Assembly: GCA_029204225.1 (NCBI GenBank)
Contig: CM055101.1
Span: forward strand, 4,000,633 to 4,064,632
Reading direction: 5' to 3'
DNA length: 64,000 nucleotides
DNA from: Diphasiastrum complanatum
Lineage: Eukaryota; Streptophyta; Lycopodiopsida; Lycopodiales; Lycopodiaceae
The notes under the pieces were generated by a model. That model had not been told where the DNA came from, did not search any database, and worked only from the letters and a program-made list of their open reading frames with translations. Shown here piece by piece: positions 46,421-61,074 of this stretch. Within the stretch, counting starts at the first letter, position 1; each line of letters begins with the position of its first letter. A program made the translations under genes and the position numbers.

Positions 46421-47597
46421 AGTCTTGTTTCTATCAAGACATTGCACTAGCAAGTGCGTAGCCAACAACATTTCAAAATCATTGCTTCTACCAATGATCT
46501 CGTTCAACCAGAATGGATCAGTCTTGTCTAATCGAGAGACTCGATGGAGAAAACTATCACCTCTAGAAGTTCAAAATGAAGGTCATGCTATTAGCCAAAG
46601 AACTATGGGACATTGTTGATGGCACAGAAGTCAAGCCAGAAGGTGATACAGCCATTATTACCAAATGGAGACTGAGAGATGGCAAGGCATTTGCCATGAT
46701 TACTATCAACATCAAGGATACACATATAATACACATACGAAATGCTCAGACAGTCAAGTATGCATGGAACATCCTAGCAACCCTGCATGATATCAAGAAT
46801 GTTACTTCCAAGCTACACTTGAGGAAGAAGTTATTCAACTTGAAGATGTCTGAAGCAGAAAGTGTTACAAGCCATATCAACACTTTCAAAAATCTTATGG
46901 AGCAAATGGCTGCAATTGGCTTAGTCATTGAAGATTTTGATGCTGTTATGACTCTATTATCGAGTCTCCCTGAAGCCTATAAAAATTGGGTCATGATAAT
47001 TTCGACCCAGGAGCAAATTACTCTATCAAGAGCAATTTTGATGCTTCTACAAGAGGAAATCAGAAAATCTGCATCCTCATCAGGCTCAAGGACGGATCCT
47101 CATGCTCTATATTGCAAAAATCTGAAGTGCAGATTCAAAAAGAAGAGTAATATGTAGTCAAAATTGAATTTTGACTCAGGCACCCAGGGCCTAGTTCCAG
47201 AAAATCAACACATTTCTTATTGATATGTTTACTTCAAATCTGTTTCGGATTTCTTCATCATCATCACACTCTATGTGGATGATACACTATTATTCAGTAA
47301 CAATCTGAATTTGATGAAGGAAACGAAATGCATGTTGGCCAAGGAGTACAAAATGACTGACATGGGTCCAGCCCACTATTGTCTTGGAATTGAAATCTTT
47401 TGAATTCGATCCAAGCATCTGATTTTCATCAACCAGCAGATATATCTCACAAACGTGCTGGAAAAGTATGAAACGACCAACTACAAACCAGGTCTCTTTC
47501 CTCTAGACCCTGGACTGAAGCTGTCAAATGAATAATTTTCTCAAATAGAAGTAGAACAAATGGAGATGAAGCAATATCCATTTCACTCCATCATCAA
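46421..47597 (+). pseudogene. Copia gag joined to RT by deletion
   Basis: Leader and gag: KFKMKVMLLAKELWDIVDG (frame 46576-47157), SKLHLRKKLFNLKMSEAES, TLLSSLPEAYKNWVMIISTQ, ASSSGSRTDPHALYCKN. The wording closely resembles the gag of the 24-kb copia (ASSSGSRSDPQALYSKN), so both are one family. After a stop at 47155 and about 100 bases, the reading resumes inside RT: FIIITLYVDDTLLFSNN (YVDD near 47268) and KEYKMTDMGPAHYCLGIEIF. It ends with MKQYPFHSII at about 47595. Zinc knuckle, protease, integrase and the RT N-terminus are missing. At 47597 copia sequence gives way to the coiled-coil ORF. Confidence 0.82.
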
Positions 47598-48523
47598 CTT
47601 AATGACAAGAGATCACCGAAGCAACTCATAGAGGACAATGACGACGACACTATACAGGTCGTCGGGGCCACTATCTCACAAGCCCCTGCAAGCGTAAGTG
47701 TATCGGCTGCTCCAACGGACCTAACAATGGCCTACCAAGCCTTGGGGACATTCATCCAGGATGTGGTAGTAGCCAGAGCTTCATTGGACAACCGAGTACT
47801 ACATCTGGCAACCAACAACACCCAACTGCGAGCACAAATCACAAAGCTGTAGCAAGAGCTGATAATCGCTCAGCAACACGAGCAAGATGGGCACTAGGAG
47901 ATCACGAAATTGCAGCAAAAGGAGGACGACCTCAATCAGTATATCCAGAGCATCTCCAAAGTGCTGACAGGTGCTTTCACAAATGTGTCGGAGCTTCAGT
48001 TTGAAGCGTCCCAACGGATTGCCCCCCTCCAAGCGCAACTCCAGATATATGAAGTAGAAAACACACACCTGGGAGCGGAGGTGTAAGCACTGCAAAGCAA
48101 AAAACTTGTCTAGTTAGCTCAACCTGCACTTGACTCAAGGCCACTCTCTTAAGCAGAGATGAATCTTTTCAGGCATCAGGTGCAGGTCTACAATCAAATT
48201 CTGAATAGTTACCAAGCGGAGTCAGGCCAGCGCAACTCAAGAGCTCACCGAGGCCAAACAAGCCCTCAAGGCTTGTCAATAGTTTATGGAGCATAAGGCT
48301 CACCCAACCCCGGTGGTAATTCCAACGCCACCTCTCTTTGATGCTGCACAGGCAAGTACGATCCAAGATCAAGACCAGCAGATAGCATCGGACACAAGTC
48401 AGGATCAGGGGTCAGGCGGGCAAGACCAAGGACCTCCCAATATTGGAGTAGACATGCAGGCCCAATTCCAAGATACGGGCCCCAGCCAGAGCCAAGGAGA
48501 AGGACGAGTCTCATCATCATGAG
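47598..48523 (+). pseudogene. Coiled-coil retroelement ORF, copy 3 (most diverged)
   Basis: Starts SPKQLIEDNDDDTIQ, parallel to SPKQFDATVPEGFEEED in copy 1. Then comes ALGTFIQDVVVARASLDNRV, ELIIAQQHEQDGH, KLQQKEDDLNQYIQSISKVL, QLQIYEVENTHLGAEV, and HQVQVYNQILNSYQ. The spacing and residues follow copy 1 (LGQVIQSMLD, ELKIAKQHED, RLENYISSLQKAL, KMETYKVILQGFQ). Stops at about 47850, 47897, 48085 and later break it. The C-terminal SQFSP end is not visible. Same family by eye, with greater divergence than copy 2; the pairing needs a proper alignment. Confidence 0.55.
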
Positions 48524-49646
<1,123 letters not shown>

Positions 49647-50203
49647 TGTTGGGGGTACTCCCAACACAACATGAGCAAAGGGATAAATTTAATAATAAAT
49701 GTGCTGTGAGGACATGGCTTCATGCGCGTATAAGTCCATGGCCCAATGAGCACACGAACTAGTTGTAAATAGGAATAATAGACTCGGGCCCTTTATAATT
49801 AAAATAAAACTTGAGGCCCAAAGCCATTTTAAAACTTTACTTTTTAGAGTTGGGTCCACTTTTGGACTCACATGAATCTTGTGAATTCTAATGTACTTTT
49901 TATGGACCCTCGGATCAAGTTGGGTCTAAGATGAATGGATAGGATCATTGTGAATATTAGCCAATAGGATTTTGGGGCAAGGGCCCTCCCCATTTATAAA
50001 AAGGCACCATTTGTACTCTATTTGCATGCTTAATGAGAAGGAGAAAACTCTACCATTTTTGGAAGAGAAGCATCCTCATCTGCTATTGAATGCTTGCTAT
50101 TGCTTTTGTTGTTTTTAATTTGCTTTCAAGTTCATACTTTTTTATTTCAATAGTTTAAGTTTCTCCCTTAGCAAGTACAATGAGCATTTGAACGAACCTT
50201 GAC

Positions 50204-50206
<3 letters not shown>
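49647..50206 (+). repeat. LTR-like segment with TATA box
   Basis: Begins TGTTGGGGGTACTCCCAACA, an imperfect palindrome typical of an LTR terminus (49647-49666). A TATA-like TATAAAAAGG sits at 49995-50004, 350 bases in, at a plausible distance for an LTR promoter. Orientation + is inferred from these two. The 3' end is lost in the microsatellite at 50207. Confidence 0.6.

Positions 50207-50280
<74 letters not shown>
50207..50280. repeat. Compound microsatellite (CA)n(CT)n
   Basis: About 30 bases of CA followed by about 43 bases of CT. Confidence 0.97.
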
Positions 50281-50282
<2 letters not shown>

Positions 50283-50489
50283 AAATCATGTGGAATGTTA
50301 GTTTAGAGGAGTAGAATTAGTAGGAGTAGTGTTAAAGGTGGTAGATTAGTGGGAGTAGTGTTAAAGGTAGTAGTGTTAGTGTAAGAAGTAAAAAACTATC
50401 TAAAAGTAGCATCTTTACATAGTTAGGTACCTATCCAGTGTTCTAACCCTTGTTGACAGGCGGGAGGGCTACTACTACGTGAGATCTTC

Positions 50490-50955
50490 GTCCCTACATT
50501 GACAAGGCGGTCCAAGATTCAAAACAACAGGTCTTGTTGTTGGTAGGTCAATTGGACTTAGCGAAATTGGAACATGATCGACTTCAAGATGAATTGGACA
50601 CGACCACCCTTGAACACGATTCCTACTTGCAAACCCAAGTGCCTAATCACCCAGTCACACCGGACGAGATCAGATACTTGTTCCGCAAAGTGGAAACCTA
50701 CCATATTGCACTAGCGGGGTTTCAAGAGAAATTCGACAAACTCAAAAGGACGGCAACCACTGAACTAGGCAAGACAAAGACAATTATAAAGAATTATGAA
50801 AAAGCAGTCACTCAAGTGTTGGAAGCTGAACCTCAAATCTCAGTTCCAGTCATGTCGCAATTCTCCCCTCAGCACCAAGAAGAGACACGAATGGATATAG
50901 GGTTGGATGCGGGCATAGACCAAGGAGGAGCTCCAGACATTCCAGACACATCGTT
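50490..50955 (+). pseudogene. Coiled-coil retroelement ORF, copy 2 (C-terminal part)
   Basis: Corresponds to the C-terminal half of copy 1. AVQDSKQQVLLLVGQLDLAK pairs with AVQDAKQ.VQLLEGQLQMAE, and RLQDELDTTTLEHDSYLQTQ pairs with RIQGELDVTTLECDAYQQTQ. VPNHPVTPDEIRYLFRKVET pairs with IPNHPVIRTEIAYLFKKMET. EAEPQISVPVMSQFSP pairs with EAGPQIPVPVMPQFSP. A GGAPDIPD tail follows, and at 50955 the frame is cut by the copia element at 50956. No in-frame stop occurs in this stretch, so this copy is better kept than copy 1. The N-terminal half is missing on the left. Confidence 0.72.
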
Positions 50956-51678
50956 TGTGAAGTTTTTAGCACATGTGAGCTTCACCACACACCTTACAGG
51001 ATCTTAATGAGGTGTTGTGATTGCACAAGATTGATCAATGAACAAATTACTTGAAAAATCTAAGGCAAGAGCACAATGACATACATCAGACTGAAAAAAC
51101 TAACTTCTTACTATAAGAAATGGATATCAGAAATAATTCTAAGTGCTTACTATGGGAAAAATAGCCTGCTCTGGGGTAGAGAGAGAAAATATACTCATAA
51201 AACTCGGATAGAGAGATAATGAGCCCAAAACACCAAAATCTCAATATTCACAATATGGCAAAACATGCCAAAGTTTCCCTACATCAAAGAGGCTCGAATT
51301 CCTATAGTGCAGTTGCATGGAAAGTCCACTTTACTTAGTTAACTCAAGTACCAGGGATCCACATGTAAAACTGCATGCATGGATATTGCATGTACTGCAT
51401 GTCACCTCTCAAAATTGCCTAGACATGATCATGAAAACTACTTTGCATGTTGCATGCAATGATTGTATGTTGCTTGCATGCACATTGAATGACTTTGCAT
51501 GTAATCTAAACTTTTGCATGACATCAAGATGGAATCTACCTAACTCAAACTCGACCTATTCTAGAAGGTTATGTGCTCAATTCACATACCTTTATGTACA
51601 ATAAAATATACAATGAAAATAAGATAGGCATGGCCCCAAAACTCGAGATAGGAAGATATAATTTTACTAATCTTCACA
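50956..51678 (-). repeat. 3' LTR of the 51-kb copia element
   Basis: 723 bases. The first 290 bases in plus coordinates match 56652-56944 closely (for example TCACCACACACCTTA(C/T)AGG). Confidence 0.9.
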
Positions 51679-51691
51679 CTCCTCCTTAGAA

Positions 51692-54600
51692 TATATGTTC
51701 CTATACAGCATAGACTTTGAAGTTAGGCCAAGGTTAGACCTCATCTTGATAAAAACATTCTTGAGCAATGGTTTGGTGAGAAGATCTGCAACACAATCTG
51801 AAAATCCAACATGCTCCAATAAGATCTCTCTCCCAATAACTTTCTCTTACACAATGATGAGCTACCTCGATGTGTTTTATCCTTGCATGAAAAATAGGAT
51901 TATTTGCAAGAGCCTGAGCCAAGATGTTATCATTCTTGATAATTGGAAGGTCTTCATCTCCATAATACTTTAGCTCCAAGAGTGGCCTTTTGATCCATAA
52001 AACCTCTTCTGTTGTGGTTGTAATAGATTTGTATTCAGCTTCACAGGATGATAAGGATATAGTTGCTTGTTTCTTTGATAGCCAAGAAAATAGATTCCCT
52101 CCAAGAAAAATTGTGTAAGCACTTGTGGATTTTCTATCCAACCTATCTCCTATAAAATCTGAATCTGAAAAAGCAACCAAAGTTAGATCTTCTCCTTTAT
52201 AGATCAATCCATAGTCTAAGGTAGAAGATACATATGTCAAGATTCTTTTAGCCAACTTCCAATGATATATCTTTGGATCCTATATGTGTTGGCTTAGCTT
52301 ATGCACACTAAAGCTTAGATCAGGCCTTGTCACAGTTAACCATATAAGTGAGCCAATAAGACTCCTATAAAGAGTGATGTCCTCGAAGGATCTTTCATCA
52401 TCTTTTATAGGAAATTTTACAATGTGTTCCATTGGTGTATCTATGCCTTTATAGTTTTCCATTTGGAATTTCTTGAGCATGGAAAGTGCATATCTACTTT
52501 GACTTATGAAAGCATGATCTTTCCAAATTTCAATTTCAAGGCCTAAAATGTAGTGAAGAACTCCTAAATCTTGCATCTTAAACTCACTACCCAGTGCATG
52601 CTTAGTTTCTTTAGCTAGCTTCTCATTATTTTCACTAAGAAAGATATCATCTACATAGATGAGAAGAACAACTACTTTACAAACTTAATATACAAAGCAG
52701 GGTCATATTCACTAAGATAAAATCCGAGTGATATGAGAAAGGAGTTGAGCCTTGCATACCAAGACCTTGGTGCTTGTTTTAGTCCATAGAGACTTTTGAA
52801 CAAAAGACAAACTTTTGATTCTTCACCTTCTTTTACAAATCCAGGTGATTGCTCCATGTAAACTCAAGGTAACCATTGAGAAAGGCATTAGAAACATCAA
52901 GTTGAAACTCCTCCAATTGTGATAACATGCAAGAAAAATGAGAATTCTAATTGTTACCATTTTTGCGACTGGTGCAAAAGTGTCTTCATAGTCAAGACCT
53001 TTGATTTGAGAGTAGCCTTTGGCACAAAGTCTTGCTTTATATTTGTTGATGGATCCATCATTATTGTACTTGATCTGAAAACCCACTTACATCCAACATT
53101 AGATTCTTTTTATATTTTTTCTCAAATTTTTCTTACACATGGACCAATCAAAACACTCAAATTTGAAATCTACGTAACGTAACTTTTTGAGTCCACATTT
53201 TAATTCCACACTAAAAATGGCATAACTTTTTAGTGGTAAGTCCGAATTTAGCGGAGTTTGGTGCATTGGAAAGCGCTCAACAAGGGATTTCAATCGGAGC
53301 TGAAAACTCCCCTAATGTGACATGCATGTTGTTTGGTGGCTCCACAAGCTCTCATGTGTTGTTTGACATCAAGGCTTCAAACTCTAGGGTCATTGCTTCA
53401 ACCCACTTCTTGGATTGAAGTGCTTCTTGGACATCTTTAGGCTCTTCATCTGATATGAAGAAAGCATGATAGGAAGTTTTACCTTCCACTTGCCTTCCTT
53501 CAATATGTGAGCCTTCTTGGCTCAGATCTTTCTCTTGTGGATCTTCTTGGTGTAGGTGCTTGAAGTTGCTCTTCCTCAAGCCTCGGCCTCACCACTTCTT
53601 GAACAACATCAAGATTGATGATTGTAGATCTTGCATGAGACTCCTTGATCTTTTCTTTATCCAAGTTAAACTTCTGATCTTCATAAAAGATCACAACTCT
53701 TCTTACAACATTCTTGTCAATAAAGAGAAGATATACTTTATATGCTTTTTTAGAAGAGGCATATCCAACAAAAATTCCTTTAACAGCACTAGGATCATCC
53801 TTCTTCCTAGTCTCTAAAGGTACATGCACAAAATATACACAACCAAAGATCCTAAGATGATCTACCTTAGGATTTTTCTTATACAATATCTCAAATGGTG
53901 TTCTTCCTTCTATTGCAAGATTAGAAAGTCTATTACAAAGATAATTTGCACATGCAACTACTTCTCCCCGAAATTCTTTAGGTAGAGATGTTTCTAGCCT
54001 AATGGCTTTTGCACATTCACACAAAGTTCCATTTCTCTCTCAGCAACTCCATTTTGCTGAGTAGTATAAGAAAAAGAAAATTCTCTTTGTATTCCCCCTT
54101 TCTCACAAAAGTCTTTAAACTTATTAGAGGTATATTCACCTCCACTATCACTTTTCAAAGCTTTCAACTTAAAAGTAAACTGCTTTCTTACATAAGCTTT
54201 GAAAGTAAGGAAAACATCATAAACCATGGGTTTAGAAGATAGCATATAGATCCAAGAATATCTTGTATAATCATCTACAAAAGAAACAAAGCAATTTGCT
54301 CCTCCTTTGCTTTTGGTTGAAGAAAAATGAACATCAGAGTGCAGAGTTCAAATGGATGCTATATTTTAATGCTTGATCTTGGAAAAGGTCTTCTATGTGA
54401 TTTTGCCAAAACACAAGCTTCACAAGGTTGAAGCTCTTTTGACAATGTCTTTGGTGGTTCAACAACTTTTCCTTCCTTGACCATAGATTGCATGGCTTTG
54501 AAATTGGGATGTCCCAATCTCTTATGCCACAGATCCTCCTGATGAACCTTTGTCTCATAAACAATATCTAAAATGTTAGCACTCTCCCTAGAATCTAGTT

Positions 54601-55850
54601 TGTACAACTTTCCAATTCTAGATCCTCTAGCAATAACTTCATTTTCTCTCGAGATTATACATTTTTCAACATAAAACTTGACATCCAATCCACTATCAAA
54701 CAACTGTCCTACACTAATGAGATTATTGGTTAGTCTAGGTACATAAAGTACATCATGCAAACAAATTTTTTTTGATGATGATGCATGCAGTGGAATACTG
54801 TGACCTATTTGTCAATTCTACACTCTACATCATTAGCAATATAGATTGATCTTTTTGCACCTAGATATGGCATGAGACTTGTGAAAGAGTTTCTAGAACT
54901 AGACATATGCGAACTAGCCCCACTATCTATCCACCATATTTCTTCATTCTTGAAAAGAAAAGATGAAAAGCTAGACATCATTAAAGAATCCTCTCTTTCA
55001 CTCTCAACACCCTCATACTCTTCCTCATTAGTAAGGTTAGCTTGTTTAGATTGGTTCTTCTTCTTGAAACAGTTTGATGCATAGTGGCCTTTATTGCCAC
55101 AAAAGAAACATTTGATCTTTGACAGCTTCTTCTTGTCATTGGTTGTTACAACTTGTGAGGGTTGATCCTCACTACCTTCTTTGGCTTGGTCTTTCTTGAA
55201 TTGTTGTTGACCTTTGCCCTTGCCTCTTGACTTGTCCTTGGTGATAGTGCTTTGTCATCTCTACCATCCTTCAATGAAAGTCTATTGATCATCAGCATCT
55301 TGTTCTCTTGTCTGCTTTCTTCAGCAATGAGAATACCTTGAAGTGTCTCCAAGGATGGAAGTTTCTCTCTGATAGCATAAGTTTGTACAATATTGTCATA
55401 CTCATCTCTAAGTCCATTAAAGACTACTTGAACAAGTTCAGTGTTCTTAAGAGCATCTCCAGTACTAGCTAACTCTTGATGAAGATCCTTTACTCTCCTT
55501 ACATAAGATGAAGCACTCTCATCTACTCTCTGATAACTTAGAAAGATATGGTTTCTAAGTGCAAGTAATCTAGAAGTATTCTTAATTTCATAGATTGTTT
55601 TGAGAGTGTCCCAAGCCTCCTTGGCAGTGGTGCATGTACTGATCTCTCCTAACACTTCATTTGTGATATTCATTTTTATGAAATGAAGGGCAATTCTGGT
55701 TCTTTTATTGAATGTTGCAGCTTCATTAGGTGCTGCAGGTTCTTCTTTAGCTCCACTTACAATGTCTATTACATCTTGTAGAATCAATAATGATTCCATT
55801 CTAATCTTCTACATTGCATAATTGGAAGATGTTAATCTCTCACTATGCTC
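51692..55850 (-). pseudogene. Copia gag-protease-integrase-RT-RNase H polyprotein, decayed
   Basis: Minus order. Gag from 55799: TFNKRTRIALHFIKMNITNE, KEAWDTLKTIYEIKNTSRLL, with a CCHC knuckle (CFFCGNKGHYASNC) near 55110-55070. Protease WWIDSGASSHMSSS near 54930. GAG-pre-integrase 54760-54359 (LWHKRLGHPNFKAMQSM). Integrase 54245-53500: LKSDSGGEYTSNKFKDFC, TTQQNGVAE, RIFGCVYFVHVPLETRKK. Linker MTLEFEALMSNNT at 53360. RT 53090-52280: YKARLCAKGYSQIKGLDYED, then FKSLYGLKQAPRSWYARLN, IYVDDIFLSENN near 52660 and LHYILGLEIEIW. RNase H 52255-51734: YVSSTLDYGLIYKGED, AFSDSDFIGDRLDRKSTSAY, SSCEAEYKSI. Five or more frame changes. A 250-base foreign insert at 53099-53350 displaces the RT start. Confidence 0.9.
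53099..53351. other. Foreign insert in the RT N-terminus
   Basis: Between GCKWVF (53090) and MSNNT (53360) of the copia RT, about 250 non-coding bases replace the usual short linker. The segment contains TTTTTAGTGGTAAGTCCGAA and GGTGCATTGGAAAGCG words and has no copia resemblance. No target duplication was identified. Confidence 0.5.
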
Positions 55851-56636
55851 CAAGAAATGTGAACCAGATGAAGACATATTCACTATGAGAAATTCTAGTA
55901 ATGACAAGATGGAATTGAAAATGTTGCTTTCAATCTCAACCTAGGATCTAACACTTATAATGTTGATCCAACCCATGAAATCTAGCAACAGAATGTGAGA
56001 TCCAGCTCACAACTGAACAAATCAATCTATCTTAAATTTGGATCTAGCTTCAATCATAGAAATGAAGCACATGCAAGTATGAAGTCTATCTCTCCCAGGA
56101 GTTTCAAAGAACTGATAAACTCTCTATGAACTTACTTTCAACTTAGACACAATAATCTGTGTGAAATGAAAAGTCTAAAACCTCACAAAACTCACTTTTA
56201 TCCAATTCTACTTTATGGATAATGAAAATTGAAAAAATTGGTGAAAAGAACTGATGTGTGCTCACTTTGGCATATCACACGAGATGAGTACTCTTTCTAT
56301 CTCTTTGATTGCCTAAAACTCTTCTAAAAAAAAATCAAATTGATTTAGAAACTCAAGCAACACAATCCACTCTTTAATACCTATCCAACAAGCTATAGAA
56401 CATCAAATTTGGATCATTCCTTGAGAAGTAGCACTCAATCAAAGAGGGCTAATTTCACACGTGTGAGCTCTCTGTTCGTACAGGGCTCAACTGGAGCAGA
56501 TCGGGCTTGATTTGATCCACTTATGACCCACAAATGGCTTCTTTGTCAGCAAGTTTGGATTCCTCTCCCAAATCCGAGTTCCTGCAAGCAAAAGCACTTA
56601 TGTTCTGATCTATACACCCTCACCTCTACAAAGCAT

Positions 56637-56651
56637 GAAGCTCTGATACCA
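56637..56651 (-). other. Primer-binding site of the 51-kb copia element
   Basis: Minus strand TGGTATCAGAGCTTC, directly after the LTR end ...AAAACTTCACA. The initiator-Met type match is perfect over the first 12 bases. Confidence 0.88.
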
Positions 56652-56944
56652 TGTGAAGTTTTTAGCACGTGTGAACTTCACCACACACCTTATAGGATCT
56701 TAATGAGGTGTTGTGATTGCACAAGATTGATCAATGAACAAATTACTTGAAAAATCTAAGGCAAGAGCACAATGGCATACATCAGACTGAAAAAACTAAC
56801 TTCTTATTATAAGAAATGGATATCATAAATAATTCTAAGTGCTCACTATGGAAAAAATAGTCTGCTCTCGAGTAGAGAGAGAAAATCTACTCATAAAACT
56901 CGGGTAGAGAGATAATGAGCCCAAAACACCAAAATCTCAATATT
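56652..56944 (-). repeat. 5' LTR of the 51-kb copia element, truncated
   Basis: Matches the inner 290 bases of the left LTR. The outer 430 bases are gone, replaced by unrelated sequence from 56945. Confidence 0.88.
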
Positions 56945-58680
<1,736 letters not shown>

Positions 58681-59049
58681 TAGTTGGGCTATTTTCTTCC
58701 TAGCCTCAACCCAAGATCCAAGCATCAAGGAGATGAAGTTAGTCATCATGCGGAGGTTCGATCCCGTGAGAGCGATAGCATATCTCAGATTAGAGCATGT
58801 ATGGAAGATTCACATGTAACTCTAACATCCATTAACCCTAAGCATTAACACTACGTTCTAACACTACATCCATTAACACTAAGATCCACAATGATAATAG
58901 CTTTTCTCTCTCATAAAAAGCATAAGAATTGACAATCCCAATAACATTTAAATCCCACAATTAGCAAATACAACAAAAGCATGAGAGATGGAGGAAAAGA
59001 GATAGAGCAAGGACATTCACAAGTCCATTCCATAAGAGAACCAATTTGC
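58681..59049 (-). repeat. LTR copy of the Tat/Athila-like set
   Basis: Shares CTCTAACATCCATTAACCCTAA, ATTAACACTACGTTC-like words, CATCCATTAACACTA, GACAATCCCAATAACA and CAATTAGCAAATACAA with 46030-46400 in the same orientation, and the reversed match at 34771-34951. No primer site or coding region is attached, so it is a solo or truncated LTR. Confidence 0.72.
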
Positions 59050-59126
59050 TTGTATTGAAATAAAGATCTGAACACAAGGAGCAACTCGAGTTTGCCCCTC
59101 GTGTTTAGATCTTCATTTCAATACAA
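59050..59126. repeat. 77-bp near-perfect inverted repeat
   Basis: Arms of 35 and 36 bases (59050-59084 and 59091-59126) around CTCGAG. The arms start TTGTATTGAAAT and end ATTTCAATACAA. Only four positions differ, all A/G transitions, plus one unpaired base. It sits at the end of the LTR copy. Confidence 0.92.
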
Positions 59127-59833
<707 letters not shown>

Positions 59834-59989
59834 TGGGTTTCTTTTATGATTCTTCAATGGAGGACAAGGATGCACCATTCCTTTAAATCTCTTTTTATAG
59901 TAGCATGGTTATGACTCTAAATGAATGAAGTTCTGAGTGGGTCAAAATGACCATCACCCAATTTTTATGAGAATGGCAGACTAGACTAA

Positions 59990-60659
59990 TAAGTCATGAC
60001 AGCACCTGAATCTTCGTTAACTGAACCTATTGTTGTCATATGCTCTTGTAGAGTCTTAAATTCATTGATGTGATTTTAAATAGAATCAACTTTTGACATT
60101 CTGAGAGAGAAATTTTTTTTCCTCAGATGCAGTTTCGAAGTGACGTCCCTCACTTCGTAGTGTGTGCTTAGAATGTCCCAAGCTTCTTTTGAAGATTGGC
60201 TTGTCTGATGTGGCCAATCTGTGTGTCTGATATGTTAAGGATGATTAAAGCGAAAGTCTTACCATCCTTGAGCCTCCATTTAGAAATGGCTTGCTCATCG
60301 ACACTTGGGAATTACTTCGACATTCTGAGAGAGAATTTTTTTTTCCTCAGATGCAGTTTCAAAGTGACGTCCCTCACTTCCTAGTGTGTGCTTAGAATGT
60401 CCCAAGCTTCCTTTGAAGATTGGCTTGTCTGATGTGGCCAATCTGTGTGTCTGATATGTTAAGGGTGATTAAAGCGAAAGTCTTACCATCCTTGAGCCTC
60501 CATTTAGAAATGGCTTGCTCATCAACACTTGGGAATTACTTCGACATTTGAGACTATTTCGCAAAGTTCTTTGGCCATTAGCATGACTTTCATCTTAGAT
60601 TTCCATCGATGGTAATTCTATTCATCAAGGTTTAGACCAAACTTCAATTGAGAATCCAT
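59990..60659 (-). pseudogene. Copia gag (UBN2 type) relic with internal duplication
   Basis: Begins at a minus-strand ATG near 60659: MDSQLKFGLNLDE, then after a stop NYHRWKSKMKVMLMAKELCE, then VDEQAISKWRLKDGKTFALI, TLNISDTQIGHIRQAN, and LHLRKKNFSLRMSKVDS near 60100. The central part occurs twice because of the 224-bp duplication (60095-60542). The reading is broken by stops and frame changes. A primer-binding site 120 bases before the ATG confirms the copia origin. No further domains remain on the left. Confidence 0.78.
60095..60542. repeat. 224-bp tandem duplication in copia gag
   Basis: GACATTCTGAGAGAGAA at 60095 recurs at 60319, and a third start (GACATTTGAGAC) at 60543 marks the end of the second unit. 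The two 224-base units differ at only a handful of positions (CTTCGTAG/CTTCCTAG; CATCGACAC/CATCAACAC). 224 is not a multiple of three, so the frame is broken. Confidence 0.95.
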
Positions 60660-60780
60660 GTGGAAATTCGAGAGAGGTTATATAGACAGTAGATTGTATG
60701 ACCTCTACGCAATTCAGTGAATGCCTACTCTATATCAAAACAAGAAATATTCTAGTACTCTATACTCTGATATCAGATTA

Positions 60781-60794
60781 TCGCTCTAATACCA
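60781..60794 (-). other. Copia primer-binding site
   Basis: Minus strand TGGTATTAGAGCGA. Next to it, an LTR end (TGTTGGGG... in plus coordinates) starts at 60798. Confidence 0.8.
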
Positions 60795-60797
60795 TAT

Positions 60798-60890
60798 TGT
60801 TGGGGATCGAATGGAATGACTCCGATGTACATGAGCTACATCTATTAAATTTGAGCTAATTTCAAAAATTCGATAATAACTGTACTTGAT
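60798..60890 (-). repeat. Short LTR remnant of the copia gag relic
   Basis: Starts TGTTGGGGATCG (LTR 3' end on the minus strand) beside the primer site. Its length cannot be fixed because unrelated sequence follows. Confidence 0.45.
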
Positions 60891-61074
60891 CCAAGCTTTG
60901 AAGTTGCGAGCATCGAAACAGTCGATTCCACGGACACACACAAACTCTTTGGTGGTATACCTTGGTGGTATTTCTACTATTGCTTTTGCGCATACTTCAA
61001 ATAGCCCTCCTAGTTCGGTGGTTGGTGCAGTATCTTCTCCATTGGTCTCTATATCTCCATCTCTTGAGTCTGTT

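Larger units (their letters stand above)
50956..56944 (-). mobile_element. Most complete Ty1/copia element, inserted in coiled-coil copy 2
   Basis: Left LTR 50956-51678 (723 bases; on the minus strand TGTGAAGATTAG to ...ACTTCACA). Polypurine tract AAGGAGGAG at 51679-51688. Primer site TGGTATCAGAGCTTC at 56637-56651. Right LTR 56652-56944, truncated: it matches the left copy for about 290 bases and then departs after CAATATT. The gag-PR-IN-RT-RH order is complete, which makes it the fullest element in the window. Because the right LTR is cut, a target duplication cannot be checked. Confidence 0.92.
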
